Of a DNA stretch of 6,403 nt, positions 1-5,800 are shown one piece after another. The position numbers were made by a program, and so were the translations under genes. Origin of the DNA: Actinomycetota bacterium (GTDB lineage Bacteria > Actinomycetota > Actinomycetes > Mycobacteriales > Mycobacteriaceae); the NCBI GenBank assembly GCA_005789055.1, contig SYAA01000197.1, positions 1-6,403 on the forward strand, in the 5' to 3' direction. How positions within the stretch are numbered: position 1 is the stretch's first letter; every line of letters starts with the position of its first letter. The notes below the pieces were generated by a model. It made no database searches, was not told the origin of the DNA, and worked only from the letters and a program-made list of their open reading frames with translations.

Positions 1-938
1 TCGGCCTCGGCAGTGGTGAACGCGTCGAGCACCAGCAGCCGCGCCGCCCGCCACGCGGCGACGTGGTGGGCCAGTCCCTTCTGGAATGTCTGGCGGCTGG
101 CCAGCGAGGCCATGTCGCTCATCCGGTACTTCGTCGCGGCCAACTCCTGGACGTCGTCGAGCATGCTCTTGGACACCCCGAGCGCCCAGGCCGCATGGCC
201 AGCGGCGGTCACCGGCATCATGCCCATCCGGCCGGCCGGCGAGCTGCCCCGCCGCGGTTCGGCGGAGAACAGTGCAAAGGTGCGGTGCTCCGGCACGAAC
301 ACGTCTTCGACGCTGTAGTCATAGGACCCGGTGCCCTTGAGTCCCTGCACATGCCAGCCGTCCTTGAAGGTGATCTCGTCGCGCGGGATCACCGCGACCG
401 TCATCTCCGGGAAACCCTCACTGGCCCAGCGCATCTCGCCGTCATCCATCGGGAAGAAGCCGGCGCAGACGTACTCGGAGTGGCCGGTGCCGGAGCCGAA
501 ACTCCACGCGCCGGTGACCCGGTAGCCGCCCGGCACCGCCGCGCCCTGGCCGTTGGGGAAGAACTGTCCGCCCATGGTGACGTGGTTGTCGTGGGCGGTG
601 AACACCTCGGCGAAACCCTCGTCGGGCAAGTACGCCGCGGCAGCGAACGACGACGGCAGGTTCGCGATGCCGATCCAGCCGAAGGAGCCATCCTGGCTCG
701 CCATCTCGATCCAGGTCTCGATCATCTCGGCGAAGGATGGTTCGGCACCGCCGGCGTCGACGGGGTTGAACGACGACATCAGTCCGCTGGCCCACATCTC
801 CTCGACGATCGCCGGGCTGAGCGTGCGCAGTTGCTCGGATTCGGCCGCCTTGGCCGCCACCAGGTCGCGCATCCCGCGCGCCATCCCACAGACCTGACTA
901 CCAAGTACTTTGTCGTCCGCGTCGACTACAGCCGTCAC
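1..938 (-). CDS. Acyl-CoA dehydrogenase-like flavoprotein, possible class D flavin monooxygenase (3' end outside window)
   Basis: I translated the minus strand and found one open frame from a GTG at 938 to the window edge: 312 codons without a stop, lacking the C-terminus (family members are about 370-410 aa). The N-terminal helical part (residues 1-110) holds FGWIGIANLPSS. The middle beta domain has the flavin and substrate loop features TMGGQFFPNGQG (about 121-132), WSFGSGTGHS (from W145), AVIPRDEI, and GLKGTGSYDY followed by VEDVFVPEHRTF (GTGS at 202-205). The GTGS-x-D motif and the overall pattern fit the acyl-CoA dehydrogenase superfamily, most like the type-2 C-terminal-domain branch (HsaA, DszC, indole-acetate monooxygenase types). 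These use reduced flavin from a partner reductase to hydroxylate a substrate. A true acyl-CoA dehydrogenase remains possible, since the catalytic base region is not in view. The GTG is chosen because GGAGA lies 6 bases upstream; ATG at 884 is the alternative. The gene is divergent from the PUFA-synthase-like pair, so a shared role is only an inference. Confidence 0.85.
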   Translation of the reverse strand, partial: MTAVVDADDKVLGSQVCGMARGMRDLVAAKAAESEQLRTLSPAIVEEMWASGLMSSFNPVDAGGAEPSFAEMIETWIEMASQDGSFGWIGIANLPSSFAAAAYLPDEGFAEVFTAHDNHVTMGGQFFPNGQGAAVPGGYRVTGAWSFGSGTGHSEYVCAGFFPMDDGEMRWASEGFPEMTVAVIPRDEITFKDGWHVQGLKGTGSYDYSVEDVFVPEHRTFALFSAEPRRGSSPAGRMGMMPVTAAGHAAWALGVSKSMLDDVQELAATKYRMSDMASLASRQTFQKGLAHHVAAWRAARLLVLDAFTTAEA

Positions 939-944
939 GTGCGT

Positions 945-949
945 TCTCC
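945..949 (-). promoter_or_regulatory. Ribosome binding site of the minus-strand flavoprotein gene
   Basis: Read on the minus strand, GGAGA lies 6 bases before the GTG codon at 938. It is the best Shine-Dalgarno match near the beginning of this frame and decides the GTG start over the ATG at 884, which has no comparable signal. Confidence 0.6.
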
Positions 950-989
950 GATCACCGATTCCGGCACCCGCTGCGCCGCTTCTCCAAAC

Positions 990-995
990 AGAATA
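990..995 (-). promoter_or_regulatory. Candidate -10 box for the flavoprotein gene
   Basis: On the minus strand the hexamer reads TATTCT, which fits the actinobacterial TANNNT consensus. It would place a transcription start about 45 bases before the GTG at 938. No good -35 element is seen at the expected distance, so this is a weak call from a short motif. Confidence 0.25.
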
Positions 996-1100
996 CGACC
1001 GTACGCCGCGAGGCGGTGCCTAAGGAAGCACTCCGCGAGGCAAGTCAGCGGCGTCGCCAAAGTCGCACCATGCTACTCACTGGTAACAGGCTTCTACCCG

Positions 1101-1137
1101 GCCATCGTTTGCCGTGGGCGCGGCAATCCGCGATGGC
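1101..1137. repeat. Imperfect inverted repeat (hairpin or operator candidate)
   Basis: The outer arms GCCATCG (1101-1107) and CGATGGC (1131-1137) are perfect complements. Inside them TTGCCG (1109-1114) and CGGCAA (1121-1126) are also perfect complements, around a six-base loop TGGGCG. The two stems are joined by an asymmetric internal loop of one base on one side and four on the other. That gives 13 paired bases in 37. No T-run follows on either strand, so it is not a typical intrinsic terminator. It may be a binding site for a regulator of the divergent genes, or an RNA structure in a long leader. Confidence 0.55.
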
Positions 1138-1219
1138 GTCGGCACCGCGGGCGATGACCCGCATATTAAGGAGATGTTGCGACCGACATAAACCATGTAC
1201 GCACTCTCCAACCGGCGGT

Positions 1220-1225
1220 TAGTGT
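1220..1225 (+). promoter_or_regulatory. Candidate -10 box for leaderless pfaD transcript
   Basis: TAGTGT matches TANNNT and ends 7 bases before the A of the ATG at 1233. That is the spacing at which transcription would begin on the start codon itself. It would explain why the pfaD-like gene has no Shine-Dalgarno. Leaderless mRNAs are common in mycobacteria and relatives. The motif is short and no clear -35 is seen, so the call is tentative. Confidence 0.35.
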
Positions 1226-1232
1226 CCCTGCT

Positions 1233-2843
1233 ATGCACCCGTCGGTAGCGCTATCAGGTAGCTCGGGCGGCTCCTCGTTGGGTTTGCTGGATCACCCGGA
1301 CGTGAGCGAAGCGCTCGCTGTCGTCCGGCGCCCGGTGGCGATCGTGGGATCGGCTCAGGGACCGCGCGCCGTGCTCCTCGACGATGCCGGCCTGCTGACG
1401 CCGGAGATCATGGCCGCCGGCCTGCTGGCGATCCTTCCGCCGGTCTATCCCGAATGGCTGGGCGATCGCGGCTTCACCGCGGCGCACGGCGTGCGATTCC
1501 CCTACGTCATCGGCGAGATGGCGCGCGGGATCGCCACGGCACGGATGACGGTCGAGGGCGTGCGGGCCGGCGTCATGGCCTTCTTCGGTAGTGCGGGCCT
1601 CGATCTCGGCGCCGTCGAAACCGGCGTGCTGCAGATCCAGGACGCCCTCGGGCGGGAGACCGGGGGCTGGGGCGCCAACCTGATTCACAACGTCCAAAAC
1701 GACAATATCGAACTGGCGACGGTAGACCTCTTCCATCGACTCGGTGTGCGCTGCGTATCGGCATCGGCATTCATGCGACTCACGCCGGCGGTCGTGCTTT
1801 ACGCCGCAAAGGGACTGCGCCGCGGCCCGGACGGGCAGATCCTTCGGGCCGGCCGCATCTTCGCCAAGGTGTCCCGCGACGAGGTCGCCCGGCAGTTCCT
1901 CAGCCCCGCCCCGGAGGAGATGCTGCGCGCACTGGTCGCCGGCGGCCGGCTCACCACCGACGAAGCCCAACTCGCGGCCGGCATCCCGATCGCCGAAGAC
2001 ATCACCGCCGAGGCCGACTCCGGTGGCCACACCGACAATCGCGCACTGACCGTTCTGCTCCCCCGCCTGATCAGCCTGCGCGACGAGATCGCCGCCCGGT
2101 ACGGCTACGCGGTGCTGCCGCGGGTGGGCGCGGCAGGGGGGCTGGGAACACCGGCCGCCGTCGCCGCCGCGTTCGCCGTCGGCGCCGCGTACGTCCTAAC
2201 CGGCTCGGTCAATCAGTCCGCGGTCGAAAGCGGCCTCTCTGCCGATGCTCGAAACCTGCTCGCCCAGGCCGAGTCCACCGACGTGACGATGGCGCCGGCC
2301 GCCGACATGTTCGAGATGGGCGTGACCGTGCAGGTGCTCAAGCGCGGCACCATGTTCGCCCAGCGCGCGCAACGGCTCGGCGATTTCTACCGCCGCTACT
2401 CCTCATTGGACCAGGCCCCGACGGCCGAACTGCAGAACCTCGAGAAGACGGTGCTCGGGCTCAGCGTGGATCAGATCTGGGCCGAGACCGAATCGTTCTT
2501 CGCCCACCGCGAGCCCGAACAGTTGGAACGAGCGCACACCGACCCGCGGCACCGGATGGCGCTGGTGTTCCGCTGGTATCTGTTCAATGGCGCGCAGTGG
2601 GCACGCGAAGGACACACCGCGCGGCGCGGTGACTACCAGATCTGGTGCGGCCCGGCGATGGGTGCCTTCAACGCATGGGTGCGGGGCACCTTCCTCGAAC
2701 CGGTCGAGGCCCGCACGGTCCGTCAGATCGCGCTCAACCTGCTTGAGGGCGCAGCCACGGTGACCCGCGCCGGGCAGTTACGCACCGCCGGCGTCGAGAT
2801 GCCGACGTCCGCCTTCGACTTTCGTCCCCGCCCCCTCGGTTAG
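1233..2843 (+). CDS. pfaD: PfaD-like trans-acting enoyl reductase of a PUFA/polyketide synthase
   Basis: This complete 536-residue protein matches the usual PfaD length. PfaD is an FMN-dependent enoyl reductase related to nitronate monooxygenase (2-nitropropane dioxygenase). It works in trans to reduce enoyl intermediates on the ACPs of a PUFA-type synthase in the cytosol. Visible hallmarks in order are FPYVIGEMARGIA near the N-terminus, then ANLIHN, AEDITAEADSGGHTDNR (His266 in the TIM-barrel active-site loop), VGAAGGLGTP (298-307), and GAAYVLTGSVNQ (from 317, FMN-phosphate side). The PfaD-specific C-terminal part has FEMGVTVQVLKRGTMF, YQIWCGPAMGAFN (about 468-480) and RTVRQIALNLLEGAA. The ATG at 1233 is the only standard start in frame after an upstream stop at 1167. 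It has no Shine-Dalgarno, and a leaderless start is plausible. The PfaA-type synthase follows after 11 bases, so the two are almost certainly co-transcribed and act on the same product. The family call is firm; the substrate is unknown. Confidence 0.94.
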   Translation: MHPSVALSGSSGGSSLGLLDHPDVSEALAVVRRPVAIVGSAQGPRAVLLDDAGLLTPEIMAAGLLAILPPVYPEWLGDRGFTAAHGVRFPYVIGEMARGIATARMTVEGVRAGVMAFFGSAGLDLGAVETGVLQIQDALGRETGGWGANLIHNVQNDNIELATVDLFHRLGVRCVSASAFMRLTPAVVLYAAKGLRRGPDGQILRAGRIFAKVSRDEVARQFLSPAPEEMLRALVAGGRLTTDEAQLAAGIPIAEDITAEADSGGHTDNRALTVLLPRLISLRDEIAARYGYAVLPRVGAAGGLGTPAAVAAAFAVGAAYVLTGSVNQSAVESGLSADARNLLAQAESTDVTMAPAADMFEMGVTVQVLKRGTMFAQRAQRLGDFYRRYSSLDQAPTAELQNLEKTVLGLSVDQIWAETESFFAHREPEQLERAHTDPRHRMALVFRWYLFNGAQWAREGHTARRGDYQIWCGPAMGAFNAWVRGTFLEPVEARTVRQIALNLLEGAATVTRAGQLRTAGVEMPTSAFDFRPRPLG

Positions 2844-2849
2844 GAAAGG
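2843..2849 (+). promoter_or_regulatory. Ribosome binding site of the PfaA-type synthase
   Basis: GGAAAGG lies 5 bases before the ATG at 2855 and shares its first base with the TAG stop of the upstream reductase gene. The tight packing suggests coupled translation within one mRNA and fixes the synthase start. Confidence 0.7.
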
Positions 2850-2854
2850 CCACC

Positions 2855-5800
2855 ATGACCGAACAGAATCAGCAGCCGACCGCCATCCCGGTCGCCGTGG
2901 TGGGCATGTCCGCCATCTATCCGGGCGAGCCCGGACTCGACGGGTTCTGGCGAACGATCACCAGCGGACGTGACGCGATCGGCGATGTGCCGCCGTCACA
3001 CTGGCTGATCGAGGACTACTACGACCCCGATCCCAAGGCCGTCGACCGGACCTACTGCAAGCGCGGCGGCTTCATCGACCCGGTGCTGTTCGATCCGGTC
3101 AAATTCGGACTGCCGCCCAATGCGTTGCCCTCGACGGATTCAGCCCAATTGCTCGCGCTCATCGCCGCCCGGAAGGTGCTGGACGAGGCGATGCGCGGCG
3201 GTGTGGAAGTCGACCTCGACCGGGTGGACGTGGTCCTCGGTGTCGCCTCCACCACCGAACTCGTCGTTCAGATGGGATCGCGGATGCAGCGGCCGATCTG
3301 GCGCAAGGCGCTGCTGGAGAACGGTCTGGCCGAGGATGAGGCGGACGAGATCTGTCGCGATATCGCCGATCACTACCCGGTGTGGCAGGAGAGCACCTTC
3401 CCGGGCCTGCTCGGCAATGTCGTGGCCGGACGCGTCGCCAACCGCCTCAATCTCGGTGGCAGCAATTTCGTCGTCGACGCAGCGTGTGCCAGTTCGCTAT
3501 CGGCACTGCAGTCCGCACTGCACCGGTTGTATCTGAACGAATCCGATCTGGTGCTGACTGGCGGCGTGGACGCACTCAACGACGTGATGATGTACATGTG
3601 CTTTTCCAAGACGCCGGCGTTCTCGGCGACGGGTGACTGCCGGCCGTTCTCCGACGCCGCCGACGGCACCATCATCGGCGAGGGTGTGGGCATGCTGGCG
3701 CTCAAGCGCCTCAGTGACGCCGAGCGTGACGGCGACCCGATTCATGCGGTCATCCGCGGCATCGGCTCCTCCTCCGACGGTCGCGCATCCAGTGTCTACG
3801 CACCGCGCTCTGAGGGTCAGGCCAAGGCACTGCGCCGCGCGTACGAGCGGGCGGGCTACGCGCCGTCGAGTGTCGAACTGCTCGAAGCGCACGGCACCGC
3901 GACCAAGGCCGGCGACGTGGCCGAATTCGCCGGACTCAAGCTGGTGTTCAACGACGACTCCACCCGCTGCGCACTGGGGTCGGTGAAGTCCCAGATCGGC
4001 CACACCAAGGCGGCCGCGGGCGCGGCCGGACTCATCAAAGCCGTTCTGGCCCTTCAGCATTCGACCCTACCCGGCACCTTGAAGGTGGATCGGCCGAACC
4101 CGGCGATGGAGATGGCCGATACCCCCTTCTACGTCAACGCACAGACCCGGCCCTGGGTGCGCCCCGGTGATCAGCCGCGTCGTGCCGCGGTCAGCTCGTT
4201 CGGTTTCGGCGGCAGCAACTTCCACGTGACGTTGGAGGAGTACCGCGGCACGCAGCGCGCCAAGAGACTGCGTGCCCTGCCCACCGAACTGGTGGTGCTC
4301 AGCGCGCCTTCCGCCGCCGACCTTGCAACGCGGGCCGCCGAGATCCTGTCGGCGGTGCGCTCCGGGGAAAGCCTGTCTCGTATCGCGTTCGAGTCCGCGC
4401 GCGACTTCGACGCATCGCAGGCCGCCCGCGCGGGCATGGTCGCAGCGGACCCCGCTGCGCTGGAGACGCTCGCCGAACGGTTGCGCGGCGCGCTCGTCGG
4501 CGGGACCGCGGAGAGCCTCACCGATCCCAATATCGCCGTTGGCTTCGGTCCGGCTCGCGACGGCAAGACGGCCTTCCTCTTCCCTGGCCAGGGCAGCCAG
4601 TACGTCGGGATGGGTGCCGACCTTGCGCTCGCCTTCCCGGGCGCGCTCGCGGTGTGGGACGCCCTCGACGGCGACCTCGCCGAACTGCACCGGACGGTGT
4701 TCCCGGAACCGACGTTCGACCCCGCCTCGGCGGAGGCGCAGCGCACCACACTCACCGCGATGCACAACGCCCAACCGGCCATCGCCGCCACCAGCCTCGC
4801 CCAACTCGCGTTGCTCGACGTCCTGGGCGTGCGGGCCGATGCCGCAGCCGGGCACAGCTTCGGCGAGGTCAGCGCGCTGGCCGCGGCGGGCGTCCTGCCG
4901 ACCCACCGACTCGTCGACACCGCACGCATGCGCGGCATGCTGATGGCCGAGGCCGGCCAGGGTCAGGACGGCGCAATGCTGGCAATAACCGCCAGCGCCG
5001 AGGACGTCCGGGGAATGCTCGACACCGAACCGCAGCGGGCCGCCGCGTTGGTGATCGCCAACGACAACGCACCTCGTCAGGTGGTGCTGGCCGGACATGA
5101 GGCTGACATCGCGTGGGCCGCGACCGCCGCAAAGGCGGCGGGGTGGACGGCGGTGCGACTACCGGTTGCCTCGGCGTTCCATTCACCGATCGTGGCCGCG
5201 AGTTCGGCGCCGCTGACCGAGTATCTGACGAAGATCGAGTTCGGGCAGGCGCGCTTCCCGGTGTATGCGAACGTGTCCGCCCAACCGTACGGCGACGACG
5301 TCGCGGCTCAACTCGGCGATCAGGTGCGTCAACCGGTGCGGTTCCGCGAGATGATCGACGCGATGGCCCGCGACGGGGTCACCCGGTTCATTGAGGTCGG
5401 GCCGGGCCGGGTTCTCACCAAACTCGTCGGACAAATTCTCGAGACGACGCCGCATTCAGCTGTGGCCCTTGATGATCCGAAGGCCGACGCGACGCGTGGC
5501 TGGCATCGTGGTCTGGCGGCCTTGGCGGCCGACGGTGTCGCACTGGATCTGGTTGCGCTCTACGACCACTTTGAGGAACCGGAACAACACGTCCCGGCAC
5601 CCGCGCACGCTGTGCGGGTGGGCGGGGCCAACGTCGGCAAGCCCTATCCGTCGGCCGACGGGAAGAACACCATCACTCCCAAGCGCGTCCGGGTGCCTGC
5701 AACCAGTGCGCCGCCGCCCGCCGCCCCACGGCCTGAGGAGCCCACCGTGATTCTTCCGCGCAACGGCGTGCCAATGCACGGCGCAGACATGCCGCCCCCA

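Larger units (their letters stand above)
939..1232. other. Divergent intergenic control region
   Basis: About 295 bases separate two divergent genes, so promoters for both must lie here or at its edges. I see a Shine-Dalgarno for the left gene, a weak minus-strand -10 candidate near 990-995, a strong imperfect hairpin at 1101-1137, and a -10-like box next to the right-hand start. AAGGAG at 1168-1173 looks like a ribosome binding site, but the reading frames opened just after it close quickly and none reads into pfaD. No convincing protein gene, tRNA or repeat family was seen in the rest. Confidence 0.7.

Noticed and set aside
1101..1137. Hairpin as an intrinsic terminator
   Set aside because: No T-run follows on either strand and it lies between divergent gene starts, where no transcript is expected to end.
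63..1157. Long plus-strand open frame of 364 codons over the left gene and the intergenic region
   Set aside because: It is a mirror of the minus-strand flavoprotein: its product is rich in Arg, His and Gly, shows no recognisable motifs, and continues into non-coding DNA. The minus-strand frame has clear family motifs.
1016..1222. Possible small 68-aa gene in the intergenic region
   Set aside because: No properly spaced Shine-Dalgarno, a basic low-information product, and it overlaps the hairpin and the promoter candidate.
2778..2780. TTA leucine codon in the pfaD-like gene as a bldA-type control point
   Set aside because: A single TTA codon is meaningful mainly in Streptomyces, and nothing shows this is one; mycobacteria and relatives use TTA occasionally.
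4067..5098. Minus-strand open frame of 343 codons opposite the end of the KS and the AT domain
   Set aside because: It is antisense to a region with in-frame KS and AT catalytic motifs. The product is Arg/Gly/His-rich without a domain pattern, as expected of a high-GC shadow frame.
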